Assembly: GCF_010233585.1 (NCBI RefSeq) | Contig: NZ_CP045997.1 | Location: 5,399,284-5,463,283 of the forward strand | DNA length: 64,000 nt | Direction: 5' to 3' | DNA from: Spirosoma endbachense | GTDB lineage: Bacteria > Bacteroidota > Bacteroidia > Cytophagales > Spirosomataceae | In this document: piece after piece, positions 18,309 to 28,262 of the stretch | Position numbering within the stretch: position 1 is the first letter of the stretch | Layout: every line of letters begins with the position of its first letter | Notes under the pieces: generated by a model | Database searches by the model: none | What the model was told of the DNA's origin: nothing | The model's input: the letters and a program-made list of their open reading frames with translations, nothing else | Position numbers and translations under genes: made by a program

Positions 18309-21300
18309 ATGCCTGTTGTTCAGCTTTTTATGGGATTGCTCATGACCCTCATGACGTATGCTTCGCTGGGGCAGTCGTCGTTTGTGGTCGAGACAATCGG
18401 GTTGCGGCAGGGCTTGCCCGCTTCCGACATCCGGGCTTTGTTTCGCGATGCAAAGGGCTACCTCTGGCTCGGAACCGACATTGGCCTGGTCCGTTACGAC
18501 GGGTTCCGATTCGAGACCATCAGTGTTTCGCAGGAGGGGCGCTGGCTTGGCGTAGTAAACGCGCTTGCCGAAGACAAGGACGGTCAGCTTTGGGTCGGAA
18601 CAGAGGATGGTTTATTCGTTGTCAGGAATGGAGCGGCCCATGCCGTTAAAAGCCTGCAAACGGACCGATTTCTTCGGATGAACTGCCTGATTTTCGATAA
18701 GCAGCAGAATTTATGGTGCGGAACCAGCAGCGGAGCGTATGCCATTGACAAGTCTGATCTCCAGAAGATTGTCCGTACACCCGCTACTGCCATCCAGCCC
18801 AGACCGTTGCCCGGCTACGAACGATTAGTGCCTGAATTAGCTCATCAACGGGTGTTTACGCTGGCTTTTGATGAAAAAGGGCGGTTATATGCAGGAGCTA
18901 ACTATGGCTTGTTTCGCTATGAAAAAGGGAAGCAGGTGGTGCGTTTGTGGCCAAACCAGCACCGAAAGGTCGAAATTCAGGCACTGGCCGTTCGGTCGTC
19001 GGACGATCTTGTCTTTACAACCTTCGACCCGCTGGGTTATATTCGACTTCATAACGGCAACGAAGAGCGGTTTTTTCCCAATATTTATTCCACCGATGTG
19101 GTATATCAGGCTAACCAGTTCTGGTATTTGTCTTATGGGTTACATCGGCAAGGTCCAGCCGATAACCACCCAATTTCGTTATTGGACCTGTACGAGAAAA
19201 CCAATAGCAGCTTCAACAAGCTGTACATCGACAGGGAAGGTATTTTTTGGGTAGCGACTAATGAAGGACTTCTCAAAATCCGACGTTCTTTTTTTGAGCG
19301 AATACCACTGCCAAAATCCGTAAGTGGAAGCGAAATTAACGGGTTTGGTCTGTATGATAACAAATTACTGGTGGGAGCACATCATGGGCGTGTATTTACT
19401 TGGGAACGCGACACGCTGAAAAAAATGCTGGCGGGTCTGGCACCGATTGCGGGCGTGAGTGCTATTAAGCAGGACAGCCATCGAACGCTCTGGCTGGCAA
19501 CCACCTATCAGGGACTCTTTTCATTTGATGGCTGGCAAACCCGTCGTTATACCCTTGCCGACGGTCTGGTCAATGAAGCTTTCAATGCTATTATTCCGGG
19601 TAAATCAGGTAGGTTATGGGCTGTAGGCGATGTGGGTATTACGCAAATTACTTATGATAGTACAAGTAATCGATACCGGCTTCAATTCTACGAGCATAAA
19701 GTAAACCGCTATAAATTCACGATCTTTTTTTCGGGGCTGGAAACATCCGACGGCACGCTCTGGCTTGCCAGCGACTTTGGGCTGGTATCATTTCGAAATG
19801 GTCAGTTTCAGAACCATCTGCTGACGGTTAACCAAACCACCGTTCGGTCTGTCCGGAAAATTGTACAGGATAAAAACGGCCATATCTGGCTGGCAACCGA
19901 GGGAAGCGGGCTATTGCGGGGCGAACTGAAGAACGGGCAGTTTACGCTTATCCGCCAATATACACAGCAGGATGGGCTGCCTTCCAATTCGTTTAGTGAT
20001 CTGCTTGTCGATAGCAGCGGGCGAATCTGGGCTGTTGCAACCACGGCTCTAACCTGCCTGTCAATCAATAGACCGGCAGAGCAAATCCAGAATTTTGACT
20101 ATAAAGATGGATTTTTCAGCGAATCGTTTCTGAATCCGCATTTAATTGAATACCCGGTTGGTACACTTTGGGTTGGCAGTACGGAGGGATTACTGCGGGT
20201 AAGTCTGAACAAATTACACCCTCAGCACCCTGCGTTATCGGTGTTGATAACCGATGTTCGGCTTCGTGACGAATCGGGCACTGTTGGGTTAGCAGTCAGC
20301 AAGTCTGGTAATCTGCTCAGTGATACGTCCGAAATTCGGCAGCTTTCCGCTTCGCAGAATGCGCTGACGTTTCGTCTTGCGCTCCTGAGTTTGGCCAATC
20401 CGGGCTTTAATCGGTACCGTTACCGACTCGATGGGGCGGAATCGACCTGGCGAAATACCTCCGGAAGCGAAAGCACAGTTACTTATTCAGGCTTGAAACC
20501 GGGCCATTATACGTTTTCCGTTCGAGGAACATCGGCTAGCGGGATCTGGAGTAAAACGGCTTCGTTTTCCTTCGATGTACTGCCTCCATTCTGGCAACGC
20601 TTGTGGTTTCTGAGTTTGCTGGCTATAGGTCTGGCAACGGGAATCTGGCTATTGATTCGATTTCGGGAAAGGCGAATCAAGCGTCAGGAAACGGAACGAA
20701 GCCGCATGGCGCAACTGATCGCCGAACTGGAAACGCGGGCCATACGCGCTCAGATGAATCCGCATTTTATTTTCAATTGCCTTAATTCGATTCAGGAATG
20801 CATTCTGGCCGATGATACGGATACGGCGTACCGCTATTTGTCGAAATTTTCCCGGCTTTTGCGCATGGTACTGGAAGAATCGGCCCGGAATATTCATTCG
20901 TTACAACACGAACTGGATTTGATTCGCCTGTATCTCGAACTGGAAGCGCTCCGGTTCGAGCAGCCGCTGCACTACGCGATCGACATTGATTCTGAAGTAG
21001 ATACGCATAATTGGCAAGTGCCCTCACTGATTTTTCAACCGCTGGTTGAAAATGCAATCTGGCATGGCCTGGTTCATCAGACTGGGCCACGAAAACTCCA
21101 GATAGCGATCCGTCTTGATGGCCCTAACCGGCTATTATCCGTGATTGACGATAACGGTGTAGGCCGAAAAAAAGCATCGGAAAGCAGGAAAACAGTGTAT
21201 GGGACCTCGCAGGGGTTAAAGCTGGTTGCCGAACGAATAACGCTGCTCGAAAAGAGCGGCTGGGGGCAGGGCAGCCTACAGATCGACGACCTGACCGATG

Positions 21301-21416
21301 CTACAGGGGAGCCAGGTGGTACGCGGGTAAGCGTATGGTTGCCAATCATTACAGAACTATCTCTTCGTACCAAATTCACTCATACCACTACTCATGTACA
21401 AAGCACTGGTCATTGA
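18309..21416 (+). CDS. Propeller/Y_Y_Y sensor histidine kinase, LytS type
   Basis: 1035 residues from the ATG at 18309. A longer open frame starting at 18150 would place non-signal sequence before the hydrophobic leader, so it was not used. Leader (MPVVQLFMGLLMTLM), then two-bladed-propeller repeats (GYLWLGTDIGLVRYDG, QLWVGTEDGLF, HIWLATEGSGL) to ~residue 640, a Y_Y_Y domain (~694-760), one membrane helix (FLSLLAIGLATGIWLLI), and a His_kinase/HATPase core. His819 in RAQMNPHFIFNCLNSIQ is the predicted phospho-acceptor, followed by the N box PLVENAIWHGL and the DDNGVG ATP-lid motif. This resembles SusR-type periplasmic sensing of glycans. Its stop overlaps the start of the LytTR regulator by 23 bases, which identifies the partner. 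Confidence 0.88.
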   Translation: MPVVQLFMGLLMTLMTYASLGQSSFVVETIGLRQGLPASDIRALFRDAKGYLWLGTDIGLVRYDGFRFETISVSQEGRWLGVVNALAEDKDGQLWVGTEDGLFVVRNGAAHAVKSLQTDRFLRMNCLIFDKQQNLWCGTSSGAYAIDKSDLQKIVRTPATAIQPRPLPGYERLVPELAHQRVFTLAFDEKGRLYAGANYGLFRYEKGKQVVRLWPNQHRKVEIQALAVRSSDDLVFTTFDPLGYIRLHNGNEERFFPNIYSTDVVYQANQFWYLSYGLHRQGPADNHPISLLDLYEKTNSSFNKLYIDREGIFWVATNEGLLKIRRSFFERIPLPKSVSGSEINGFGLYDNKLLVGAHHGRVFTWERDTLKKMLAGLAPIAGVSAIKQDSHRTLWLATTYQGLFSFDGWQTRRYTLADGLVNEAFNAIIPGKSGRLWAVGDVGITQITYDSTSNRYRLQFYEHKVNRYKFTIFFSGLETSDGTLWLASDFGLVSFRNGQFQNHLLTVNQTTVRSVRKIVQDKNGHIWLATEGSGLLRGELKNGQFTLIRQYTQQDGLPSNSFSDLLVDSSGRIWAVATTALTCLSINRPAEQIQNFDYKDGFFSESFLNPHLIEYPVGTLWVGSTEGLLRVSLNKLHPQHPALSVLITDVRLRDESGTVGLAVSKSGNLLSDTSEIRQLSASQNALTFRLALLSLANPGFNRYRYRLDGAESTWRNTSGSESTVTYSGLKPGHYTFSVRGTSASGIWSKTASFSFDVLPPFWQRLWFLSLLAIGLATGIWLLIRFRERRIKRQETERSRMAQLIAELETRAIRAQMNPHFIFNCLNSIQECILADDTDTAYRYLSKFSRLLRMVLEESARNIHSLQHELDLIRLYLELEALRFEQPLHYAIDIDSEVDTHNWQVPSLIFQPLVENAIWHGLVHQTGPRKLQIAIRLDGPNRLLSVIDDNGVGRKKASESRKTVYGTSQGLKLVAERITLLEKSGWGQGSLQIDDLTDATGEPGGTRVSVWLPIITELSLRTKFTHTTTHVQSTGH

Positions 21417-22137
21417 CGACGAGCCCAGGGCCTGCCACGTGCTGGAAATACTGGTTCAGAAACACTTACCCGAAATTACCACGTTTGCCAAAGCAACCCG
21501 CCCCGACGAAGGCATAGCATTTATTCAGCGCTTGAAACCGAATCTGATTTTTCTGGATGTGGAGATGCCGTTGATGAATGGGTTCGATGTGCTGAATGCC
21601 GTTGATGAATGGGATTTTGACATTATTTTCACGACAGCCTATCACCGATTCGCCTTGCAGGCCATTAAAGTCAGTGCGCTGGATTACCTGCTAAAACCAA
21701 TTGACGTCGATGATCTGCGGATTGCATTCGATAAGTTTCTGCACCGACAGTCATATCAGGTGCCACGTAAGGTGTTGATTCAGAATTTGGTAGGTAATCT
21801 CAATGCACCCACGATCCAGCAGCATAAATTGCCCGTCTCAACGACCGAAGGTATACATATGCTGCCCATAGCCGAGATTATTCGTTGCGAAGCGGATTCA
21901 AACTATACGTTCCTGTATATGACTGGGAATCGTCGTTTTTGTGCTTCCCGTACGCTGAAAGAGTTTGAAATCATGTTGAAAGAGCACGACTTTGTTCGGG
22001 TGCATAAATCTCATCTGGTCAACATGCAGTTTGTGACGCTCATTGGGCGGGATGGTACGGTCAACCTAAACGATGGAACCGCCATTACGATGTCGCGCCG
22101 GATACGCCAGAACCTGTTTACCCGATCAGGAGACTGA
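21394..22137 (+). CDS. LytTR family response regulator
   Basis: 247 residues. The receiver domain (1-~120) has the acidic pair in VIDDEP, phospho-acceptor Asp55 in LIFLDVEMP, Thr in FTTAYH and Lys in LLKPID. The C-terminal LytTR DNA-binding domain (~145-245) has IIRCEADSNYTFLYMTG, SRTLKEFE and FVRVHKSHLVNM. It binds promoter direct repeats as a dimer in this family. The start codon lies inside the end of the kinase gene with a 23-base overlap, so the two form a kinase-regulator pair with coupled translation. Confidence 0.92.
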   Translation: MYKALVIDDEPRACHVLEILVQKHLPEITTFAKATRPDEGIAFIQRLKPNLIFLDVEMPLMNGFDVLNAVDEWDFDIIFTTAYHRFALQAIKVSALDYLLKPIDVDDLRIAFDKFLHRQSYQVPRKVLIQNLVGNLNAPTIQQHKLPVSTTEGIHMLPIAEIIRCEADSNYTFLYMTGNRRFCASRTLKEFEIMLKEHDFVRVHKSHLVNMQFVTLIGRDGTVNLNDGTAITMSRRIRQNLFTRSGD

Positions 22138-22164
22138 TTGGCAGGGTATTTTCTGGAAATAAAT

Positions 22165-22761
22165 TCAGGAGCTTCCCCGACGAAGGGTAACCGTAACGTT
22201 CTTGCTGAAACGCGGATCGGCACTGTTCGAATAACTTGAGCCATCTTTCTGGTGATAGCTGAAACGCAGCGTTAAGGTCATCGCATCCGTTTCCCAACGA
22301 CCCTGTTCGATGTCATTGATGTAAAAATTGGGTACCACATGATATTTAGCGTCTGTCGGACCAAAACGCATCGTAAACAGGTGATAATCATCCTTATTGA
22401 CACTCCCATTGATTCTATACTCTTCGCGGCCGAGCTTACTCGTTACCGTGGCCAGACCGTCGAATGCCCGTTTGTTGGTGTGAGATCGACGTCTACGCTT
22501 TTTAAACGCCTTATTCCATCGCTCGTCGTCGGTTACGGGTACGTCGATAGTCAGGACGAGATTCTTCGATAGGCCATCGGGATCGTTGAAAGAGCCCTGC
22601 CAGTGGCCGACCAGAAGCGGTTCGGTGTCGCTGTAAGCCCAGGGGTGTTGGTAACGATCAAAAAATTTACCTCCATAGAAACGAATACCACCCCAGACCA
22701 AACCGATCAGGAACAGCCCCGCCAGAACAGTCAGACAACCCAAAGGCTTTTTCATGGGCAT
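22165..22761 (-). CDS. Membrane-anchored protein of unknown function
   Basis: 198 residues from the ATG at 22759-22761; a second ATG two codons later is equally possible. One N-terminal membrane helix (LGCLTVLAGLFLIGLVWGGI) is followed by a soluble domain containing LLVGHWQGSFNDPDGLSKNL, a basic KKRRRRSHTNKR run and beta-rich sequence with HLFTMRFGP. The GHWQGSF start and the alternation of strands suggest a lipocalin-like barrel, but I do not recognise a family. It follows the preceding lipocalin-like gene on the same strand by 6 bases and is probably in one transcript with it. Confidence 0.6.
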   Translation of the reverse strand: MPMKKPLGCLTVLAGLFLIGLVWGGIRFYGGKFFDRYQHPWAYSDTEPLLVGHWQGSFNDPDGLSKNLVLTIDVPVTDDERWNKAFKKRRRRSHTNKRAFDGLATVTSKLGREEYRINGSVNKDDYHLFTMRFGPTDAKYHVVPNFYINDIEQGRWETDAMTLTLRFSYHQKDGSSYSNSADPRFSKNVTVTLRRGSS

Positions 22762-22767
22762 ACGTAT

Positions 22768-23229
22768 CTAAATCCGCTCATAAACCGTCGTTAGCCGTTC
22801 TGCTTTCGTCGGATTAGGCGATTTCGGATTGTCGGCATAGGTGAATACCCAGGTCATTGTTTTGCCCTGCATACTAACATCATATACAGCCGAGGGAAAT
22901 TCCTTCATCGACGATGTAACGGTTATTGTCCGACCACTCATTGACCAGTGTGCATCGACGCTCATTGATTCGATAGTCTTTTTCATTGATCCGCAGGCAT
23001 CGGGAACATTCGTTTTCATCTTTCCATCACTCATAAATGTATAAGTAACGTCTTTGGTACAGGGCATGCTACGCGTCATCATTTGCATCATGTCGGTTGC
23101 TTTGCCATTACTTTCAACCAGGGTCATTGCCGTCCGTTTCCAGGTGCCAGCTACACCACCGGCACGAGGGGCAAACGCAGGTCGGAAGGCTGTTGCGATC
23201 AGAATTAACAGGATAAGTGAGCGATACAT
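22768..23229 (-). CDS. Secreted lipocalin-like protein
   Basis: 153 residues from the ATG at 23227-23229 (MYRSLILLILIATAF); the frame can extend three codons to a TTG, which is less likely. After the signal peptide, GVAGTWKRTAMTLVESNGK matches the opening strand of the lipocalin-like domain common in exported Bacteroidota proteins of ~150 residues. A CTKDVTYTFMSDGKM strand, a TITVTSSMKEFPSA strand and a Trp-containing WVFTYAD end follow. Two Cys (CTKD, DACGS) may form a disulfide. Function is unknown. Confidence 0.65.
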   Translation of the reverse strand: MYRSLILLILIATAFRPAFAPRAGGVAGTWKRTAMTLVESNGKATDMMQMMTRSMPCTKDVTYTFMSDGKMKTNVPDACGSMKKTIESMSVDAHWSMSGRTITVTSSMKEFPSAVYDVSMQGKTMTWVFTYADNPKSPNPTKAERLTTVYERI

Positions 23230-23260
23230 ACGGGTCAAGGATTTCAGTCTTAGTCGTTAT

Positions 23261-23347
23261 CTAGAGAAAAATCAATAACAAGCCCAGAAGGCCAGCCAGT
23301 AGTAGGAATAGCCATTCGATGAGTTGCTGGCGCATGGGCCGTTTCAT
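23261..23347 (-). CDS. Possible 28-residue membrane peptide
   Basis: The frame from ATG 23345-23347 to TAG 23261-23263 encodes 28 residues: a basic start (MKRPMRQQ) then an uninterrupted hydrophobic stretch rich in Leu (LFLLLAGLLGLLLIFL). This is the layout of a single-pass small membrane protein. It lies between the lipocalin-like gene and the DsrE-like gene on the same strand, 31 bases upstream of the former. Only composition and position support it; a chance frame cannot be excluded. Confidence 0.4.
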   Translation of the reverse strand: MKRPMRQQLIEWLFLLLAGLLGLLLIFL

Positions 23348-23377
23348 AGGTAGGTAGTTTATACCTGAAAAGTAAAT

Positions 23378-23417
23378 CGCCGTTTCGCACCGGACAAAAG
23401 CCCCTGCGCAAACGGCG
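23378..23417 (-). terminator. Hairpin downstream of the DsrE-like gene
   Basis: 12-bp stem (23378-23389 with 23405-23417, one bulged base) around a 15-base loop, GC-rich. It is followed on the minus strand by a mildly T-rich stretch. It lies about 165 bases after the DsrE-like stop and 31 bases before the small peptide start. Confidence 0.4.
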
Positions 23418-23581
23418 GTTACTATTTAGCGAAGTGCGATTTTTCTTGATATTCAGAGAATTTGTTTACAAAATTAAAGATTAGTAAAGGATCGTTTTAT
23501 AGCCTGTGTATCGGAAATAATAGGACTGTAAATTATTGACTGTCAATATGATTATGTCTGTTTCGCTGGTGTTGGAAAAAC

Positions 23582-24049
23582 TTAATAGGTAAACATGCGG
23601 TCGCTGTCTGTCGCCAGCCGAACCAGTACCGTTGGCATTGCAAATTCAGCGGGTTTTCCGGCAATATCGGCATCAGCAAGGCCACGCGCTTTCGACGACA
23701 TGCCCGATAAATAGAATCGCCCACCTCCTTTCGCGATGGCTTCATAATGTTCGCGGAGCTTGCCTGTACCCAACCCGACTACCTTATCCAGCTCAGCATC
23801 TTTCAGTAGGGTAACGGCATCACCCGCCAGAAAGAGCGTAACGGAGTGGCCTTCATCGATGGCGGTCTTCGCCACCAGAAAACCCAGTGCAGCCTTCGTT
23901 GCGTTTTCTGGGCCACAGGTAATATGTATCAGGAATTTCATCTTCTTGGCGGTTGTCGGTGTGGAATTAGTTGTGGATGTTTGCGCCTGAACTGTGCAAC
24001 AGGCCAGGAGGAAGCAGAGGGCGATAAATAAACGGCTTTTGTTGCGCAT
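23582..24049 (-). CDS. Secreted DsrE family protein
   Basis: 155 residues from the ATG at 24047-24049, chosen because it opens directly on a signal peptide (NKSRLFIALCFLLACCTVQAQ); another ATG 33 bases upstream overlaps the DUF1059 gene. After a Thr/Ser-rich linker, KMKFLIHITCGPENATKAALGFLVAKTAIDEGH and VTLFLAGDAV match the DsrE/DsrF-like fold. The Cys in HITCGP lies at an unusual position for the sulfur-transfer members, so a sulfurtransferase role is not shown. The C-terminus ATDSDRMFTY is intact. It is probably co-transcribed with the upstream DUF1059 gene. Confidence 0.72.
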   Translation of the reverse strand: MRNKSRLFIALCFLLACCTVQAQTSTTNSTPTTAKKMKFLIHITCGPENATKAALGFLVAKTAIDEGHSVTLFLAGDAVTLLKDAELDKVVGLGTGKLREHYEAIAKGGGRFYLSGMSSKARGLADADIAGKPAEFAMPTVLVRLATDSDRMFTY

Positions 24050-24071
24050 GATCTTAGGTTTCGCCTGGTTA

Positions 24072-24242
24072 CTATGCTTCATGAATCAGTGGTTTGATCT
24101 GTTCGGCCATCTCCGGAGTGACCATCACCTGATGTGCATCCAGAGCGTGTTGTGCCGCTAATTGCAATACTTCGGCTTCGCTTTCGGCCTGGATAATTCC
24201 AGGGCATTCGAATCCTACATCTTTACAGCGTAGTTCTTTCAT
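24072..24242 (-). CDS. DUF1059 family small protein
   Basis: 56 residues from ATG 24240-24242 to TAG 24072-24074. The sequence MKELRCKDVGFECPGII, then AESEAEVLQLAAQHA and TPEMAEQIKPLI, fits the short DUF1059 family, including its two cysteines (C6 and C13). The family is about 55-65 residues, so the gene is full-length. Function is unknown. It ends 23 bases before the chosen start of the DsrE-like gene. A hairpin at 24301-24343 lies in its upstream region. Confidence 0.78.
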   Translation of the reverse strand: MKELRCKDVGFECPGIIQAESEAEVLQLAAQHALDAHQVMVTPEMAEQIKPLIHEA

Positions 24243-24589
24243 GATTGTGTGAATTTTAGGTTAAATGGACTTATAAAAACAAAAGCTTCAGTGCGGTTTC
24301 GGCGTTTGGTTTGGAACCGTGGCACGGCTTCAAGCCAAACGCCTACAGTTATCCGAAAACCAAAAGATGATATTTTGTGAAAAAAGTTAGCTGTAACTTT
24401 CAGTTAATGTACTGATAGGCAGCGTAAAGGAAACCTGAATAATGAGTCCAAGCTAAACCGCTGGTTGTCGAAAAGCAAAAACCTTTGAGCAAACGGCAAT
24501 TACAGACCTGGACTCGCCTGTTCTGGGAGATATTGGGTGGATAGAATTGGAAAGCAACCGTTATGTCGAGAAATGAAACGCAATAGAGT
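24243..24589. other. Non-coding gap with a hairpin
   Basis: 347 bases between the DUF1059 start and the stop of the next minus-strand gene. A 9-bp perfect inverted repeat (24301-24309 with 24335-24343), with an inner near-palindrome (ccgtg-g-cacgg), could form a hairpin that ends upstream transcription or regulates the DUF1059 transcript. No other gene or repeat is visible. Confidence 0.45.
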
Positions 24590-25033
24590 TTAATCCTTTG
24601 ATTGAATAAGCCGGTAATCTTTGTAATTCTTCTCAATAATAGCGTCCTTAAACAGCTTGAAATACTCCTTGGCTTTTGGTTCACCATATTCTTTCTTCAG
24701 TAACGACTCAATGCCATAATCGGCCCCTTTAATCACTGGGTCCATGATGAACAGGTAGGCATACGACCCGTCGGGTTCTGGCTTGGTGGGATGCATAACA
24801 CGCGTCTGTTTGAATATTTTCTGTTCAGCAGCCGATAAATTTTTGGCACCCGGCCAGAAAATTTCGTGAATGAATCGCTCGTACTGGGCACGTTTGTTGG
24901 CCTTGACCGGATAAGCAATTACCCAAACCGTTTCATTCGGTTTGGCAACAGTGTGGGTGCTCTGGCTCAGAGCGGGTGCACTGATCAGGGCAATGAGGCA
25001 GCAAATCAAGGATAAACGTAAAAAATAGGACAT
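24590..25033 (-). CDS. Exported protein of unknown function
   Basis: 147 residues with a signal peptide (RLSLICCLIALISAPALSQS). The mature part begins ETVWVIAYPVKANKRAQYERFIHEIFWPGAKNLS, which resembles the ferredoxin-like dimeric alpha-beta barrel proteins (ABM type) in which a short N-terminal strand is followed by a helix with conserved Arg and Phe. I do not recognise the exact family and assign no activity. It stands alone, transcribed away from the divergent propeller kinase. Confidence 0.6.
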   Translation of the reverse strand: MSYFLRLSLICCLIALISAPALSQSTHTVAKPNETVWVIAYPVKANKRAQYERFIHEIFWPGAKNLSAAEQKIFKQTRVMHPTKPEPDGSYAYLFIMDPVIKGADYGIESLLKKEYGEPKAKEYFKLFKDAIIEKNYKDYRLIQSKD

Positions 25034-25216
25034 AGCAGTATGTTTTGGATAGATGTTAATTGATTAACAGAAGCTACGGGATGAATTACATGTAAATTTC
25101 AGCAACTTTTCGGTTGTAATCTATCCCCCGAAAGGGGGATTTTTAGTGCCTCTTCTGTCGTGTACTTTCGTAGTAATCAGTGAATACGGTTTTCTTAATG
25201 CCTAAAGCACATCACC

Positions 25217-28200
25217 ATGAACCACACATGGTTTACAGTACTACTTTTCATCCTTGGTTTGGCGTTTTTGAGTGATGCTCAGACGACCCTTAGCTTCGAA
25301 CACCTTTCTACTCCACAGGGGCTTTCTCAAAGCACGGTGCGAAGCATCTGTCAGGACAGGGAAGGGTTTATGTGGTTTGGCACTCATAATGGTCTGAACA
25401 GATATGATGGGTACTCCTTTACGGTTTTCAAGCCTGATCCCCGCGATCCTAAACACACCTTTCATCATAATATTATAACTGACATTCATGAGGATCGCCG
25501 GGGATTATTATGGGCCGCTACCCTTGGCAGTGGATTACACCTCGTAGACAAACTAACCGGAAACGTTACGGCTTATGAGATTGGATCGGGGCATAATAGT
25601 TCATTAAATACCCTTTTTTCCATTCATGAAGATGCGAAAGGATTTTTATGGATCGCAACGGCCAGGGGCCTCGCCCGGTTTGATACACAGGCCAGACAGT
25701 ATACGCTTTATACGAAACAAAAATACCTGGTTGCCGTAACCCAGGAACAATCAGGGCGTTTTTGGGTAGGTGGTATTCAGGGCGTACAACAGTTTGATCG
25801 ACAGACCGGCACATTTACACACGTATTACTGGATTCTACTTTTGATCGTCAGCCATTTATCTCATCACTTTGTATTGATGCTGATGGTCTATTGTGGGCT
25901 GGAAGCCTTACCGGAGGCTTATGGCGAATGGATACCAAACGTAGCCCACTGACCTTTACACGCTATAATCCTCGTGGGGAAGTCAATAAAGCGATACGGT
26001 ATAATGGGATTTATTCTGATAAAGCCGGACACTTATGGCTGGCTACCAGTGAGGGTTTGCAAGGCATTGATACGAAAACAGACCGGGTGATCACCTACCA
26101 GTCCAATGCTTCTCGGCAGGGTAGTTTAAGCAATAACAGCATTCAGTCCTTATTTCAGGATAGAGCAGGCACGCTATGGGTAGGGACCAATAGTGGTGTT
26201 AATAAAGGATCTGCCTATAGTAAATCATTTACGGCTTACCAGGTTATTCCGTCTTTACCCACAATCAGCCTGAATAGTAACTACATCAATACGCTGCTGG
26301 AGGATAGAACGGGAACCATCTGGTTAGGTAGCAATGCGGGGAACATGGATGGTAGTTTCAAGAATGGGTTATTCCGGTTTGATCCTAGGGATAAGCAAAT
26401 CAGAGCTGTTCCGCTGGATACTTCCGATCCTGCCAGCAAAGATGTATTAACTGTTTATGAAGACCGTAGGGGCCGACTCTGGATGGGTGCTGCCACTGGT
26501 CTGTATCAGTTAAATCGCGCTACGGGCAGGTTTGTACGCTATGCTTACCCATTTTCCGTTTACCACATGGTTGCGGATCGAAATGGTACTTTATGGCTCC
26601 CGAGCGCTAGTGCAGGCGATTCAGCCGTACTGACCGCGTTTGATCCTGATAAAGCACAATTTACCTATTATCGCTACAACGAAAAGGACACATCTGGTTT
26701 AAATAATCCCTTTTATTACGGCATTCTGGCCAGCCGCAATGGAGATATTTACCTGGCTACGGGAGGAGGAGGCATAAATCGCCTGAATCCCAAAACAGGT
26801 AAATTCAGGCACTATATGCCTAATTACCAGTCTCCGACTGGTCATATCAATGACAAAGAAGTACGTTGCCTGTACGAAGATGATCAGGGTATTATCTGGG
26901 CAGGCACGGGCTTGGGTGGACTTAATCGATTAGATCCCCGGACGGGCAAGTTTACTGCCTACACGACTCAGGAAGGGTTGCCGAGTAATCGAATACTGAG
27001 TATCATAGGCGATCTGAAAGGGCATTTGTGGATGGGTACAACCAGAGGACTAAGCCGATTTGACCCTATTACCAACGTGTTTCGTAACTATGATGTGCGC
27101 GATGGTCTGCCCGACAATGATTTTTTGACTGGTGCGGTTCAAAATCATAAGGGTAAGCTTTTATTTGGTACCCGGAATGGGTTTGTTATGTTCTATCCGG
27201 ATAGCGTCAGGGATAATGCCATTCCTCCTCCTGTGTATATTACCGGCTTCACGGTGCTGGGAAAACGTCGGGCGGTACCCTCAGATCATATTGAATTAGC
27301 TTACCAGGAAAACTTCCTTTCTTTTGAGTTCGTCGCTCTCAACTACAACACTCCCGAAAAAAATCAGTACGCTTATCAACTCGTAGGTGTAGATAAGAAG
27401 TGGGTGCAGGCAGGAACCCGCCGATTTGCCAATTACACCAATTTAGCCCCCGGAGACTATACATTTCGGGTGAAGGCTTCCAACGATGATGGTGTCTGGA
27501 ACGAAAAAGGGGCATCTATCCACGTAATAATTCAGCCACCGTGGTGGCAAACCATCTGGTTTCGATTATCCGCAATCGTCATTTTGTTGCTGCTTGCCGG
27601 CATTTCGATCCGGTTGTATACGCAGGCCAGACTGCGTCGGCAACGAACCGCTCTGAAACGGGTCTTACAGGTGCAGGAGGAGGAACGCCAACGGTTGGCA
27701 GCCGATCTGCACGACGATTTAGGCGCTACTTTATCGGCTATAAAAGGGCAACTGGAAACCGTTCACCAAACCAGCGATGAATTGGCCAGACCAATCGATC
27801 TGATGGAAAAGGCAATTCGGGATCTGCGGCATATCTCACACAACCTCATGCCTCCCGAGTTTGCCAGGCTAGGGCTGACAGAGGCTATCCACGAGACCGT
27901 CAGGCGGGCCGAAACTGGTTCGGGACTGCATTTTTTGTTCATCACACATGGGCAGGAACGGCGATTCGATAACGAAACGGAGTTAACCATCTACCGAATT
28001 GCTATTGAGCTGATTAATAATGCGGTTAAGCACGCAAAAGCAAAGCAAATAACAATCCAGTTGATTTTTTACCCGCAACAAGTATCTTTATTGGTTGAAG
28101 ATGACGGCAGGGGTTATCCGATTAACGAGGGCATAAGTCAGTCAGGAATTGGACTACGAAATATTCGCTCCCGCGTGGCCTATCTACAGTCGAAGTTGCT

Positions 28201-28252
28201 GGTTGATTCTGGAGAGAGGGGTACAACCATCACTCTGGAGGTGCCTCTTTAA
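25217..28252 (+). CDS. Propeller/Y_Y_Y sensor kinase with HisKA_3 (NarL partner)
   Basis: 1011 residues. Signal peptide, then Reg_prop propeller repeats to ~690 ([50 protein letters not shown]), a Y_Y_Y domain (~700-775), a membrane helix ([15 protein letters not shown]), a coiled segment, and a HisKA_3 dimerisation domain with His832 in [18 protein letters not shown]. The HATPase core has the N box [16 protein letters not shown], lid motif EDDGRGYP and [11 protein letters not shown]. The kinase class differs from the LytS-type propeller kinases elsewhere in the window and matches the NarL/FixJ-type regulator that starts 11 bases after its stop. It probably senses an extracellular or periplasmic glycan-related ligand. 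Confidence 0.9.
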   Translation: MNHTWFTVLLFILGLAFLSDAQTTLSFEHLSTPQGLSQSTVRSICQDREGFMWFGTHNGLNRYDGYSFTVFKPDPRDPKHTFHHNIITDIHEDRRGLLWAATLGSGLHLVDKLTGNVTAYEIGSGHNSSLNTLFSIHEDAKGFLWIATARGLARFDTQARQYTLYTKQKYLVAVTQEQSGRFWVGGIQGVQQFDRQTGTFTHVLLDSTFDRQPFISSLCIDADGLLWAGSLTGGLWRMDTKRSPLTFTRYNPRGEVNKAIRYNGIYSDKAGHLWLATSEGLQGIDTKTDRVITYQSNASRQGSLSNNSIQSLFQDRAGTLWVGTNSGVNKGSAYSKSFTAYQVIPSLPTISLNSNYINTLLEDRTGTIWLGSNAGNMDGSFKNGLFRFDPRDKQIRAVPLDTSDPASKDVLTVYEDRRGRLWMGAATGLYQLNRATGRFVRYAYPFSVYHMVADRNGTLWLPSASAGDSAVLTAFDPDKAQFTYYRYNEKDTSGLNNPFYYGILASRNGDIYLATGGGGINRLNPKTGKFRHYMPNYQSPTGHINDKEVRCLYEDDQGIIWAGTGLGGLNRLDPRTGKFTAYTTQEGLPSNRILSIIGDLKGHLWMGTTRGLSRFDPITNVFRNYDVRDGLPDNDFLTGAVQNHKGKLLFGTRNGFVMFYPDSVRDNAIPPPVYITGFTVLGKRRAVPSDHIELAYQENFLSFEFVALNYNTPEKNQYAYQLVGVDKKWVQAGTRRFANYTNLAPGDYTFRVKASNDDGVWNEKGASIHVIIQPPWWQTIWFRLSAIVILLLLAGISIRLYTQARLRRQRTALKRVLQVQEEERQRLAADLHDDLGATLSAIKGQLETVHQTSDELARPIDLMEKAIRDLRHISHNLMPPEFARLGLTEAIHETVRRAETGSGLHFLFITHGQERRFDNETELTIYRIAIELINNAVKHAKAKQITIQLIFYPQQVSLLVEDDGRGYPINEGISQSGIGLRNIRSRVAYLQSKLLVDSGERGTTITLEVPL

Positions 28253-28262
28253 ATCCAGAAGT

